Origin: Rhynchopus sp. YZ270_cl-10
Taxonomy: Eukaryota; Euglenozoa; Diplonemea; Diplonemida; Diplonemidae
NCBI GenBank assembly: GCA_964035575.1
Contig: OZ037884.1
Coordinates: 434,001-498,000, forward strand
Length of the DNA stretch: 64,000 bases
Reading direction: 5' to 3'
Part shown: piece after piece, positions 42,881-53,433 of the stretch
Position numbering within the stretch: the stretch's first letter is position 1
Layout of the letters: each line of letters starts with the position of its first letter
The notes under the pieces: model-generated
What the model was told of the DNA's origin: nothing
Databases searched by the model: none
What the model saw: the letters and a program-made list of their open reading frames with translations, nothing else
Program-made: the position numbers and the translations under genes

Positions 42881-43186
42881 TTTTTTTTAAAGGCGCCTAA
42901 AACACTCCGAGGCTTACGTTCATCTCACCGATGGTTCTTTTTATTTCATTTTCTTTTATATTTTTCTTGATCACTCACGTATCTCTCTCAGCCCCTAGGA
43001 TTACCATTATCATCTTTCTGTCGGATGCACCATGGCGTGCCATCATTGGAAACGTTTCGTGCACCGTTTTTTTCCCTTCACATCAGACAGGGTTCTAACG
43101 CGGATTATTGTACGATGAGTCATCAGTTCAAATGACGAGTGTTTGGCGAGGCTATTCTTCCGTGAGAGAGAGAGAATGGAGTCTCG

Positions 43187-43219
43187 AGCAGTAAGCCCGG
43201 GTTTTCCCGGGCTTACTGC
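43187..43219. repeat. Short palindrome
   Basis: CAGTAAGCCCGGG and CCCGGGCTTACTG surround four T residues, forming a strong hairpin with a 13-bp stem. Confidence 0.85.
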
Positions 43220-43448
43220 CCAAGATTTCCACCGCTGGGTGGGTGGTGCTTTGGCTTAAACGACAATTTTTTATTTTTTTAAATAATGCTGTGGGTTCCC
43301 AAATACCCGCGTTCTACAGAAGGGGTGTGTCTTTTTTTTTTCGTATTTTAGCTTCACGATTTTTTTGAACGTTTCCCCCCCTTCCCTTTCGCCCTTTCTT
43401 GCAAAATAAAAGGAAATAGCAAAAAAAAAAAAAAAAAACAGTGGAGAT

Positions 43449-45011
43449 CAGGGTAGATCCTTAGCGAAAGTGAAAATAAGGATTCGAGATTTTTTATTTT
43501 TTTTTCCTTTTTTTTTTCCCTTTTTTCGCTGGCCCATTTTTTTGGTTACCTACTAATTTCCAGCCACAGAGCGGCACCACCACGGTCCGCAATCGATCCG
43601 GAAAGTCAAAATAAGGGGGAAACCAAAAAGAAAAAAAGTAAAAGTTCGCTACCGTTTTTTGGCTGGCCTTCGGCCCGCCAATGCCCCTTTAATATTTGTC
43701 TTAACTTCATAAGACAAGGACCAATGAGTGTCAATTCTCAGTGTCACCTTGTATAAGACAATTTTAAAACATATTTTTGAAGAACACAATTACTATGTCC
43801 ACAAACTCGCAAAGCGGACCATTGTAAAAGGGTTAGTGCTGAGGGTGGAGGTTTCGAAGAAGTGCGTGTGTGTTAAAGGTCGGGTATGAGTCACCTGTAC
43901 GGAGTATGAGATCCAATAATAAAGACTTCAACCGGACCAAGGCAGAAACACAACACTGTTAGGCCAAAATCCAAAAACCCATAGGGCCCCAGTATTGTTG
44001 TCGAAAATCACCACTTAATTTTTGGTGGGATTTTGAAAACTGCGAAAAAAAATTTCCGCTCGCTGAGCTCGCGGAGGTTCACCCAATGCGGTCTCGCCTA
44101 CCCAAACTGCTGGTGCATCGACACTACCTATTTAATTTTGAAAACTTTCTTGCTAATGCCTGGCACTACCACTTTTTTTCAGAATGTTTCTAGAAAGTAT
44201 TACCCTTGTCAGAGGGCGCAGTGTCCGACAAGGGTCACAGCCAGAACGCGATTTAATTGGTCAAATGCCGAAGGAAAAGGAAGCATGCGAAAGGAGAAAA
44301 GTAGCGTACCGTGCCTGCGGCGCAAGATTGCAACCCACCCTTCCCATGACTAGTTTGGCAGTAAAAATGTGCAATTTTGAGCGCAATTTTTTGAATTGTT
44401 GCGTACCGTGGCTTCGCCAGAAACTTTCGTTTCAGCAAAATCTGGAAGTAAAATTTACGGTAACTGTTGATAATTACCAACGACAGTGCCGTTTTATGGC
44501 AACATTTTCAGAAATGTTGCGTACCGTGGCTTCGCCATGGGTGCCACGACCGCCGTTTCTTTTTGTAAATATACTGAGGTCACTGCGCGTGCCTGGTGCA
44601 AATATCAATACAGTGCCGAACTCCGCAGTAGGATAACCGAGGAATTCTCACATTCCGCCGGAGGCCCTAACGAGCTGGGTTGGGCTCGACCGAGTTTCAG
44701 CGAAAACCCCCGAAACCTATATTATCCCCTGGGGTTTAGTTCTACGACAGCTGATATGTGTAAAAAAACACCACTATTCTGCCTCAGTACAGTACCAACC
44801 TGCTTGTTGGATTTTTTTTTAGACCATCGCTCAATTTTCCCGCTCGCTTCGCTCGCGGACAAGCCATCAACCCCCACGATTTCCCAAAAACCTGTTAAGT
44901 TAGCGGCAGGCCTGCGCGGAAAATTTCAAAAACGGGAGAGGAAAAAAAGGAAAAAAACGAAAATAAATCTGGGATTTTTAGCGTTTTTAGCGAAAATAAG
45001 GATCTACCCTG
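43449..45011. mobile_element. hAT-like element, TSD GTGGAGAT
   Basis: 1563 bp. The ends CAGGGTAGATCCTTA and its inverse ATAAGGATCTACCCTG are flanked by GTGGAGAT on both sides (43441-43448 and 45012-45019). It inserted into a GTGGAGATTGCACAACTG unit; the uninterrupted form is at 57544. The interior module 44235-44580 is shared with 50293-50530 and 28430-28560. No transposase is recognised, and the open frames inside lack any domain signature. Confidence 0.92.
44296..44580 (+). repeat. Shared hAT module (TACCGTG...TTCGCC), copy 2
   Basis: GTAGCGTACCGTGCCTGCGG, then AAAAATGTGCAATTTTGAGC, then GCGTACCGTGGCTTCGCC occurring twice. Other copies: 28430-28560 (reverse), 50368-50530 and 51127-51410. 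Confidence 0.75.
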
Positions 45012-45085
45012 GTGGAGATTGCACAACTGTGGCAACACAACCGAGGCAACTACACTACAACAATTTTATCACAAATGCTATATTA

Positions 45086-45630
45086 TAGTGGAGCTCAGCC
45101 TCGGGTGGTCCACACTAATACCAACTAAGTTTTTCAAGAAAAAAAAAAGCACACAAAAAAAAAAAAAAGAGAAGAGTCACCTCGTTGTTGTTGTTTGTCA
45201 ATTGCTCAGGGCACGCAACTTGGCAAGGTTTCAATATCTTGCTGGAAGAAGGAAAAATAAAAGTGAAACAAGAAAGAAAACAAAATGGAGAACAGTCAAG
45301 CTAGAGAGTTTCCACGGCAAGTTTTCAAAATAAAAAATAAAAAAAATAAAAATACGCGTAGAGAATGTTCTCGTATCTTGATGAAAGGTGGCGGCTCGTG
45401 TCGGATAACAAATGCAATCGTCTTTTTTTGTGTTTATTTTGTTCATAATTTCACCAAAGTTTATTTGCGTGCATTTTTTTTTGGTGAGAGACAGGGATCC
45501 CCAAGGGCTTATATTGCTCTCTGTGTTGTGAGTGTGTTATTTGGTGTTTTGTTGTCCAAGGGGGCTTTTTTTTTCCTGAAGACTGAGTTGTATTAGTACA
45601 GACACCCGAGGATGAGCTCCACCAGAATAA
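45086..45630. repeat. TIR-like pair of GTGGAGCTCA units
   Basis: AGTGGAGCTCAGCCTCGGGT at 45086 and its inverse near 45600-45627 (ACCCGAGGATGAGCTCCACC) face each other around about 480 bp of AT-rich DNA. This may be a foldback element or two opposing unit insertions. Confidence 0.5.
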
Positions 45631-46772
45631 TTCGAGACCCCCCTATTTTTATACCTACAAAGCGTAGCTTAAAGGAGAAATAGTTCCGATACGGTCGTCA
45701 AATCACCCCCCCTCCAACAGGGTAATTGAGCAAATCAACGAAAAAACCTTTTTTTTTCTCTCTCCTTTTACTTACCTATCAGAGTTACTATTTCTTGTAT
45801 TGGTACTGACAAGGAGTGTACTCCAGAAATAATTATTCACTATGCATCTACTGATAACTACATTTTCTTTTTTTTTTTTGAACACCCTCTCTTTTAATTC
45901 TAATTGCACTTCATGTAAACGAGCACAAAAAACAAACAAAAAAAAAAAATTAAAAAATCATTTTTCTTGCACCCAGGCAAACGTTGGAAAATGAAACTCC
46001 CCAAGAGGAGCGGGTGTACCAGCTTATTGGGCTCTCTTTTGTTTTGGGGTAGAGAGAGAAAAAAAGGGTTATGAAGGAAGTCTTAACCCCTTGTAGCTCT
46101 CGTCTTCCCCCTCTTTTCTTTTGGGTGTTCCCCCCCTTCCCTTCCCCAATGTTACTTCCTCCCTATGCTAGTTCTCGCGTACTAGGTATTATTTTTTTTC
46201 TCTCTCTTACTATTTCTTATTATGCAAACTCTTTTAAGGATTCCTGTGAAGAAAAAAATATTGTGACTGCTATTGTATGGTATTGTGTTGTTGTTGATGC
46301 CTAGTGAGGGTAATTCTTGCGCAGAATGTGGCCCTTTTTGTGTGGTATTGTGTGATAGTAGTCTAGAATCAAAACAACAAAAAAAAAAACATTTCTTCCC
46401 TGATATCAATGTATATTTCAGACAGCCGCATCTTAGAGATGATCTCCGTGAACCCTAGTGGTGGCTGTTTCGTGATATATTGCCCATCATAATACATACC
46501 ACAATACAGCTGTATTGTGTATTATGATAAAACAATTATCACAATACAGCCAACCGCTATGAAACCCCCCCCTCTGGGATTATTATTTTTTTGTCATTTG
46601 GTTGTCTAGAGGCGATGCCCCCATTTTCTTGGACGCTGCCCCCACTTTTTTATATGGCAAGCGCATGAGTCCACCTTTAGCAGTGGCTGCTCGTTTTTTT
46701 TTTTAAATATTCTGCTCAGAAAAAGTTGGGAACATTTTTATTGATCTTCCTATGCTATCAAATTGTTGAATG
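45631..46772. other. AT-rich intergenic stretch
   Basis: No gene seen. A palindrome at about 46484-46530 (CATAATACATACCACAATAC and its inverse around CAGCTG) is the only distinct structure. Confidence 0.5.
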
Positions 46773-47037
46773 CATATGGGTGAATTTTTTTTGCCCCCCC
46801 CACGTTTCAAACCGCGAAACATTTTTTTTTGGCAAAGACAATTTTCAGCTGAAAAAAAAAAAATTTTTTTTTTCCCCCTGACAGGGCCTGTGCTCGAAAA
46901 AAAAATTTTTTTTTTCTGTGGGTGAAAAACATGGATGTACAAAGTACTTTTTTCCAGAAAGTAAAAAAAAGTAGAAAAATCCCAGTACTTGATACTTCAA
47001 GTACTTGACCCGTTTTTTTTTTTTTTTTTACTTGATT

Positions 47038-47335
47038 CAGGCTCTCCGCTAGGATTCCCGATTTTGAAAATATTCTGTTGATGGTCCACGTTGGTGGGGT
47101 ACATGCTTGCGCCGCAGGCGCACGGTACGCAACTTTTTTTTTTACCAACGCCCGATTTTGACTTTTTTGGGACGTTTGAGCACTCACCTCTCCATATCTT
47201 CTTCTCCTGAGCTTTTTTGACAGGTAGAACGGGTCTGAACCACTCAGCAGAACTTTTTTTTTTTTTTTTTTTCCCCCCATTTTCAAAAAGTTCTGTTGAC
47301 AATCAACAGAACTTTAGTACCTAGCGGAGTGCCTG
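47038..47335. mobile_element. 298-bp hAT-like MITE, TSD CTTGATT
   Basis: The ends CAGGCTCTCCGCTAGG and CCTAGCGGAGTGCCTG are inverted with one mismatch. CTTGATT is repeated flush on both sides (47031-47037 and 47336-47342), one base short of the usual hAT duplication. The interior has a GCGCCGCAGGCGCACGGTAC segment like other hAT-like elements here and a small hairpin (AAAGTTCTGTTGAC / ATCAACAGAACTTT). Confidence 0.85.
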
Positions 47336-47536
47336 CTTGATTACTTTTTTTTTTTGCATCAAGTACTTGATTCGGCAAAAAAATGGAAAAGTACTTGAAT
47401 AAATTCAAGTACTTTTCCAATTTTTTTACTTTTTTTTGCCAATTCAAGTACTTGATGCAACAAAAAAAGTAATCAAGTACAAAAAAAGTGAAAGTACTTG
47501 AAGAAAAAAAAGTACTTGAAGCAAGAAAAATAGCTA

Positions 47537-48458
47537 TTTTCTCATATGAAAAAAAGTACTCTGAGAGATTCGTTAAGGATTCGTATGACATAATATTAAC
47601 TTTTTGTCAGCGGTGTGACAAAAAGTGAAATTGTGTTTTTAGCCTAAAAATGGGTGGGGGAGATGTAAAAAGTACTTTTTTTTTTACTTTTTGTCACACT
47701 TGATCTGCCTTTGTTTTTGGTGGGATTTTGGGTTGGTGTGGCATAATGTTGTGGTCTTCATGCCCAGGTCATATCCTGCTACTTATTTCTCGGCATTGTG
47801 TTGGGATTTGTGTATTCAATATAATTTATGCCTTACGAACACTTATCGATCTCTCAGAGTACTTTTTTTTATATAGAGAAAAAATTATATATTGAGCAAA
47901 AAGCGGACTTGTCACACTCGTGTGGTTCTCACCAATCAGTTGGTTCTTTTACGTCACGAGCGAAGCGAGTGACGTAATTTATGTTGTCTCACGAGCGAAG
48001 CGAGTGTGACATAGAATTTTGTATCACGAGCGAAGCGAGTGATACAAAAAACCAACTGATTGGTGAGAACCACACGAGTGTGACAAGTCCGCTTTTTGCT
48101 CAATATATAATTTTTTCTCTATATAAAAAAAAGTACTCTGAGAGATCGATAAGTGTTCGTAAGGCATAAATTATATTGAATACACAAATCCCAACACAAT
48201 GCCGAGAAATAAGTAGCAGGATATGACCTGGGCATGAAGACCACAACATTATGCCACACCAACCCAAAATCCCACCAAAAACAAAGGCAGATCAAGTGTG
48301 ACAAAAAGTAAAAAAAAAAGTACTTTTTACATCTCCCCCACCCATTTTTAGGCTAAAAACACAATTTCACTTTTTGTCACACCGCTGACAAAAAGTTAAT
48401 ATTATGTCATACGAATCCTTAACGAATCTCTCAGAGTACTTTTTTTCATATGAGAAAA
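47537..48458. repeat. 922-bp palindrome with equal 409-bp arms
   Basis: The arms 47537-47945 and 48050-48458 appear complementary throughout, without length differences. Each arm is itself bounded by inverted GTACTCTGAGAGAT motifs. The 104-bp centre holds three mini-palindromes with the core CACGAGCGAAGCGAGTG. The same 61-codon frame appears on opposite strands, one per arm, as a result of the symmetry. Confidence 0.93.
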
Positions 48459-49191
48459 AATATTTTTTTATTTTCGGAAATATTGTCCCTCTGCACAAAT
48501 CCTACAGCGACGTTGGAAATATGGGTTCTATATTTTCGGCTACTTTACAGCCAATTTTGCATGTACCGGGTAATATTATAATATTTGGCACAGAAATATT
48601 AGAATGTACACAAATCGTGGGTAAAATCCGAAATAGAAATATTATAATTTTTTCGGCCAAAAAAAATTTTTTTTTGACCATGTCGCAGAGTGAAAAATAG
48701 ACCGAAATTTTCGATTTTGGTGTTGCAAAATTTTTCGAAAATCCTGAAAAGTGCTCAAAAACACGTGAAAACACATGTATAGGCACCCCATATGGGCCCA
48801 GCATTGCCCAGGCTTGGTGAAAATTTTTCCTGCATGGGGGCCCTCCGGGCCCCCAGGAACCATTGCGACCCGATTGGTTCACGTTACTGAAAAATTTGGT
48901 CCCTAAGACACACACGTGGTTAACATACCCCTGAAAAACACCCTACATCCACATAACGATCAACGTCCCAAAGTGACAAAGTGTTCCAGCTACCCCCATC
49001 CCCCACGTCGGTAAATATCATCATATAAATGAATCTGAACCCCTCTCCTTCCAGCACACCAACATACACATTTTGACACACAAGATACAACTGAACCATA
49101 ACAGGGGTTTTTTGACACACAGAATACGGCTCGGGAAGCGGATTTGTGCGTCGGGACAATATTACCGAAAATGAAAATATGAATTTTCTGG

Positions 49192-49332
49192 AAATATAGC
49201 ACCATATTTCCTTCGGTACCCCCAATGCTGCTTCGGTCGACGATTTCCCTCGCCTTCGGCTCGGGAAATCGTATCCCTCAGCAGCATTGGGGGTACCTCA
49301 GGAAATATGAGTACTATATTTCCAGAAAAAAT
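49192..49332. repeat. Foldback around GATTTCCC...GGGAAATC
   Basis: GGTACCCCCAATGCTGCT and AGCAGCATTGGGGGTACC are inverted around TCGCCTTCGGCTC, and the outer pieces GGAAATATAG and CTATATTTCC extend the stem. About 65-bp arms with some mismatches. Confidence 0.85.
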
Positions 49333-49566
49333 ATACTATTCTTTTTTTTTTAAATCGATCAAGTACTTGAAGTAGACCAAAAAAAGTAAAAAAAAGTAAT
49401 CAAGTACTTTGTACATCCATGGAAAAAGACATGTCGAAAAAAAAATAAAAATATAGTCGCCCCCGGCGGGCCCTCGCCCTTTTCCCATGATTACCAGCAT
49501 AAAAGCGAGCAGAATCAAAGCGAGGCATCTTCACAAGAAATGAGAGAACTTGTGCACAAAAAATGC

Positions 49567-50041
49567 CTACCCGCATCTGCCCAGAACATAATTTTTTTCT
49601 CTTTCGGCCAGTCCTTGTGGTCCATCAGCTAACTTCAGGCAGGAAACGGACACGTATCCGTCCTGATTTGTCGTGGGCAACATCACATTAAAGGTGTGCT
49701 TCTTGATGCCCTCTCCATCACACCAGTACAGGCAGACTCCAAGGTGGTTGTAGGAGCCCTCGTTGTAGAAGAGCTGGTTGGGCTCCTCGGGCAGCATTGG
49801 GAGCTTACCCTTTTGTTTGTAGTCCATGACTACAAACAAAAGAGGGGGGTGCACTGATCTGCTGCTTGTGGAGGGTCTGGATGGAGGCGGCTTCCAACCT
49901 GTGCGTTCTGACGGTCATCAGTGCCGACAGAGTCCGTCTCAGATCCTCCCTGGCGATGGGGGATAGGCGCGTGAGGTCGGCAGAAGAAGAAACAGAAACA
50001 GAATTAGAAGCAGTCTCAGAAAAGGGAAGATCCCGTGACAT
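49567..50041 (-). pseudogene. Two overlapping frames of an unrecognised gene
   Basis: The 5' frame (50041-49805, 78 codons, MSRDLPFSETASNS...) overlaps a second frame (49854-49567) holding about 80 codons from MDYKQKGKLPMLPEE to the end. Composition looks coding: few repeats, balanced residues, CLYWCDGEGIKKHTFNVMLP. The frame change coincides with a perfect 14-bp inverted repeat (49810-49823 / 49829-49842) around CCATG, so one frame may have been rearranged by a local fold-back. It lies inside the composite element, so it may be captured host sequence or an element gene. No family recognised. Confidence 0.35.
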
Positions 50042-50098
50042 TGACTCTTCAGAGTTCCGTAAAGAGGAAGATCAATTTTGATATTTGTGTGTCACAGC

Positions 50099-50762
50099 CA
50101 GGGTTTTATCTCCTTATATGTTAGTGGTCCCTAGACCGGGTAAAATAAAAAAAAAAATATTTACCCGGTCTGGGGAAAAAAAAAAAATCCACCCGGTCAG
50201 GCCAAAAAAAAAATCAAAATGATAAATCTTGGGGGTACCTCACACAAACCTCTAAGAGTGACCAGAACTGGCCTCATGAACAAAGTGACCCCGTCACAGC
50301 CAGAACGCGACTCAATTGGTCAAACGCCGAAGGAAAAGGAAGCATGCAGCATGGCGAAATAATAAAATTAGCGTACCGTGCGCCTGCGGCGCAAGATTGC
50401 AAGCCACCCTACCCATGACATAGTTTGGCTGTAAAAATATGCAATTTTATGCGCAATTTTTAGAAATGTTGCGTACCGTGGCTTCGCCAGGAACCTTTGG
50501 GTGCCATGACTGCCGTTTCTTTTTGTAGATGTCTATACGAGGAAACGTCCGCACGCTACCGACCTGACATGATTTTTTTGCTTATTCCAACTCGCAAAGG
50601 TGGGGAACGTGAGATGATATGCAATATACGAGTGAATGCAGCAGTTTTAACGGTTTACCGGGACATTTTCGCCGGAGGCGAAAATTTTTTTTTTGACCAC
50701 TTTTTTGCCAGACCGGGTAGACCGGGTAGAATTTTAAAATGCTTTTTCAAGATAAAACCCTG
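50099..50762. mobile_element. 664-bp hAT-like element, TSD GTCACAGC
   Basis: The ends CAGGGTTTTATCT and AGATAAAACCCTG are flanked by GTCACAGC on both sides (50091-50098 and 50763-50770). The interior has ACCCGGTC hairpins and the module with GCGTACCGTGGCTTCGCC shared with other hAT-like elements. No transposase. Confidence 0.93.
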
Positions 50763-50782
50763 GTCACAGCCCCCCAAAAAAA

Positions 50783-50851
50783 AAAGAGAAAGCGCACAAC
50801 ATGTAGTAAGTGTGACAAGAAGGGTCACAACAGCCGCTTACAGAAAAACTA
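50783..50851 (+). other. Zinc-knuckle-like peptide
   Basis: One + frame reads KRTTCSKCDKKGHNSRL then stops shortly after. This matches a CCHC knuckle (C-x2-C-x4-H) except that the final Cys position is Gln or absent. Such knuckles end many transposase and nucleic-acid-binding proteins. It lies directly after the hAT-like insertion, so the rest of any gene is missing. Weak evidence. Confidence 0.25.
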
Positions 50852-51126
50852 AAGTAAAGAAATCATTGGTTCAGATCATTATCATATCAATAATGGGGCG
50901 AGGGCCCGCCGGGGGCGACTATATTTTTATTTTTTTTTTCGACATGTCCATGCTTTTTTCTAAATCACGATCGCGATCGGGATTTTGGAAAAAAAAAAAA
51001 AAAAAAAACCTGCAGTTGTGCAAATTAGTACATGTGGGTTTGGTATTTTTTCAGAAGTGGTGCCACCACGTTCCGCAAGGAGCCCGATCTGTCAAAATAA
51101 GCACTTTTCAAAAAAAAAAAAAAAAG

Positions 51127-51410
51127 TAGCGTACCATGCGCCTGCGGCGCAGCTAAATTACGAGAGGTAGCCTACAGCTCTGTTGCGTACCGTGGCTTCG
51201 CCAGAATATTTCATTGTCAAAATATGGGAAGTAAAATTGATGGCAATACTTTATTGAGGCGCCGATTTCCCGCGGTGCGCATTTTCCTGATGAGTAATTA
51301 CCAACGACAGTGCCATTTTTTCTGGCAACATTTTTATAAATGTTGCGTACCGTGGCTTCGCCAGGAACCTTTCGGTGACATGACCGCCGGTTCTTACTTA
51401 CTATTAATGT
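51127..51410 (+). repeat. Shared hAT module, copy 4
   Basis: GTAGCGTACCATGCGCCTGC then two GCGTACCGTGGCTTCGCCAG boxes. An adjoining stretch at 51060-51105 (GCCACCACGTTCCGCAAGG) matches 43575 in the 43.4-kb element. I could not find hAT-like ends around this copy. Confidence 0.6.
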
Positions 51411-52635
51411 ACTGAGGTTACTGATCAGAAGGCTGACACCCACTACGACTTGTGGTTCACCCTCCCCACCCGCCCTTCGATTTTGTTCATAGGGGAGAAA
51501 GCGCCTCACTTCGCCGCACTGGCAGGGAGTCGCGCGCGCGAAGCGCCGCGCAGCGACCGCTTTTACGGGGCGAAAGCTCGGGACCCCAAATCACCCCCGT
51601 TTGGCCAAAAGGGGGATTGACTAGTGCCCTGACCCTGCTGGAAAAATTGGAAAAATTGGAAATTTTTTGGGGAAAAAAAAAAAAAAAAAAAAAAAAAAGG
51701 CGCGAAAATGCTCAAAAAGCAGGTTTTTTTAGTTTTTTTTTTTTTACGATCGGTCACCCCAAATTTTGGGGAAAAACCACCGATCGGGCGACAAGCATGG
51801 ACATGTCTTTTTCACCCACAGAAAAAAAAAATTTTTTTTTCGAGCACAGGCCCTGTCAGGGGGAAAATTTTTTTTTTTTTTTTTTCAGCTGAAAATTGTC
51901 TTTGCCAAAAAAAAAAGTTTCGCGGTTTGAAACGTGGGGGGGCAAAAACAAGCCACCCATATGTTGAAATACTAATATTCGGCTCAGAATTAACTTGCCG
52001 ATCCATGCAGCTCACCTCACCGTTTGTCAGGGTATGCACATCGGCACTTCCCCCCCCCTCAGGATGTGACACAACATCTTTTGAGACACTGACACTGATT
52101 ATTTGGGTAGAAATTTAAGCAGTGTTACCCCGTGGAGGCAGGCCCTCGTGGATCAGCTAGGTTCTTACCTTAAATGAGGGGGATACTTTGATGTGTGGAC
52201 TCTGGGGGTTTCTTTTCCTTTTTTGTGGATATCCCAATCCCCACAGAAAGTTGGTTATGCCATTTTTTTTAAAAATCCCCCATCTCATTGTTGTTTTTTT
52301 TTGGTCTTATCGTGCTTCTCACTTCATTCATTATCCAAACAAACCATGTCTCTTGCTTCCTCTCCTATTTTTAGTATTTCCCTTTTGATTGTCACTTTTT
52401 AAGTTGGTGACTAAACAAATACGAGACTTCGGTTTATTTCTCATCCCCCCTTTCCCCTCAATATTTTAGACTCGGGACGCCATTTTTTTTTTGGGACCAT
52501 GTCCCCTTTCCCCCCCTTCGTTGTATCTTATTAGTTTCTGTTCCGTTGGAGTGATATCTTTGGTGCTCTCATATCTCTTACATTTACCTTGGGTTGTATT
52601 TTTCCCCAATGTATTATTTCTTTTTTTCCCCCTTC

Positions 52636-52687
52636 CAGTGCCTGTGTCCGCCGATGTACGGTGGGGCGTTCGAACTGTCAACTTCTC
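52636..52687 (+). repeat. CAGTGCCTGCGTC motif, copy 3
   Basis: CAGTGCCTGTGTCCGCCGAT then GTACGGTGGGGCGTTCGAAC and TCAACTTCTC. It agrees with copy 1 at most positions. Confidence 0.65.
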
Positions 52688-53308
52688 TTTTTTTTGGGGG
52701 GGGGGCACCGGGCGGTACCCGCCACACCCCCCTCATTACTCCAACGTACATCAAAAAAAAAAAAAAACAAAACGCCAAAAAAAAAAAAAGTCAGACCAGA
52801 GTTTCCAAAATTTGACTCATCTCTCTGCCACACTCAAAGGGATTAAGGTGTGCTGTCTGTAATTCCTAGACTTTTTTTTTTCTTCTTTTTCATAACCACA
52901 AACAAACAAAGCAAGGGTACATTATTAGCACCCCTCTATACCTTCGTTTCGTCAGAAAAGAATGTATATGAAACAATTCTTTTTCCTTCTTGCTATCAAT
53001 TTATTGAATGCATGAAATACTTATTATAAAGGTACAAAGAACCTACCTCCCCCCCCCGGGGTGATTGTCGATGCTACAGAAAAAACAAAGTCAAAAACCC
53101 CTCTTCCCCCACCAGTATAACCGAACTCAACTCTATCCACAACACACGCACATCCCTTCTCCCCTCATCTCCCTCCCCTCTCCCCAAAAAAAGGCTTGAA
53201 TGCCATATAAATTGAAAGAAGAAGAAAAAAAAAAAAGAGCGCAGAAACGAACAAAAGAGCTCATCTCATCTCCCCTCACTTTTTCCCCCTCGCATATAAA
53301 ACACATTA

Positions 53309-53345
53309 TCTCCTTTCCCCCCCTCTCCCTCCCTCCTTTCTCCAG
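53309..53345 (+). promoter_or_regulatory. Candidate splice acceptor before the methyltransferase
   Basis: A 35-base C/T tract ends in TCCAG at 53345, 88 bp before the ATG. Together with similar sites before other genes it is consistent with trans-splicing or 5'-UTR introns. Confidence 0.35.
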
Positions 53346-53433
53346 CACAATATTTAGTATTTTTTAAATTCCTGGAATTTTTTTTTTTGGGTTTGAGAGT
53401 TGTTGATACAAACAAGGTAAAAAGATAATTGAT

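Larger units (their letters stand above)
37322..43440. other. Repeat-dense intergenic region, no supported gene
   Basis: About 6 kb made of homopolymer tracts and short repeats: copies of the 40-bp motif, GTGGAG-type poly(A)-tailed units, two copies of a 56-bp repeat (40692, 41975), a palindrome at 38566, foldback D copy 2 at 41447, and long T- and C-runs (for example 40581-40616 and 39963-39980). Open frames are short and low-complexity. Confidence 0.5.
46930..49421. mobile_element. 2.5-kb TIR element, 6-bp TSD GAAAAA
   Basis: The ends CATGGATGTACAAAGTACTT and its inverse are perfect 20-bp inverted repeats. GAAAAA is duplicated directly on both sides (46924-46929 and 49422-49427). Removing it restores CTGTGGGTGAAAAAGACATG, which matches the inverse of the right end of the surrounding element. 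Inside are a small hAT-like element, many AAGTACTTGA motifs, a 922-bp palindrome and a smaller foldback. No transposase is visible. Confidence 0.85.
46773..51963. mobile_element. Composite 5.2-kb TIR element
   Basis: About 160-bp inverted ends (46773-46929 and about 51805-51963) start CATATGGGTG and share the A/T runs, TTTCAAACCGCGAAAC, GGCAAAGACAATTTTCAGCT and CTGTGGGTGAAAAA. TTGAA occurs close to both outer edges but not flush, so the target duplication is uncertain. The element carries an inserted 2.5-kb element, a hAT-like element, reverse-strand frames at 49567-50041 and a zinc-knuckle-like peptide near 50790. A second inverted pair inside (about 49431-49490 and 50893-50955) shares GACATGTC and a GGCGGGCCCTCGCCC stretch, so the history has several layers. 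Confidence 0.7.
51964..53433. other. Intergenic region before the methyltransferase gene
   Basis: C/T-rich and T-run-rich DNA with one CAGTGCCTG motif at 52636-52687 and a GATTGTCG core near 53063. No gene supported. Confidence 0.5.

Noticed and set aside
47691-48304. A 61-codon frame present on both strands (MSHLICLCFWWDFGLV...)
   Set aside because: Identical copies result from the palindrome; the frame is short, Cys/Trp-rich and without a family match.
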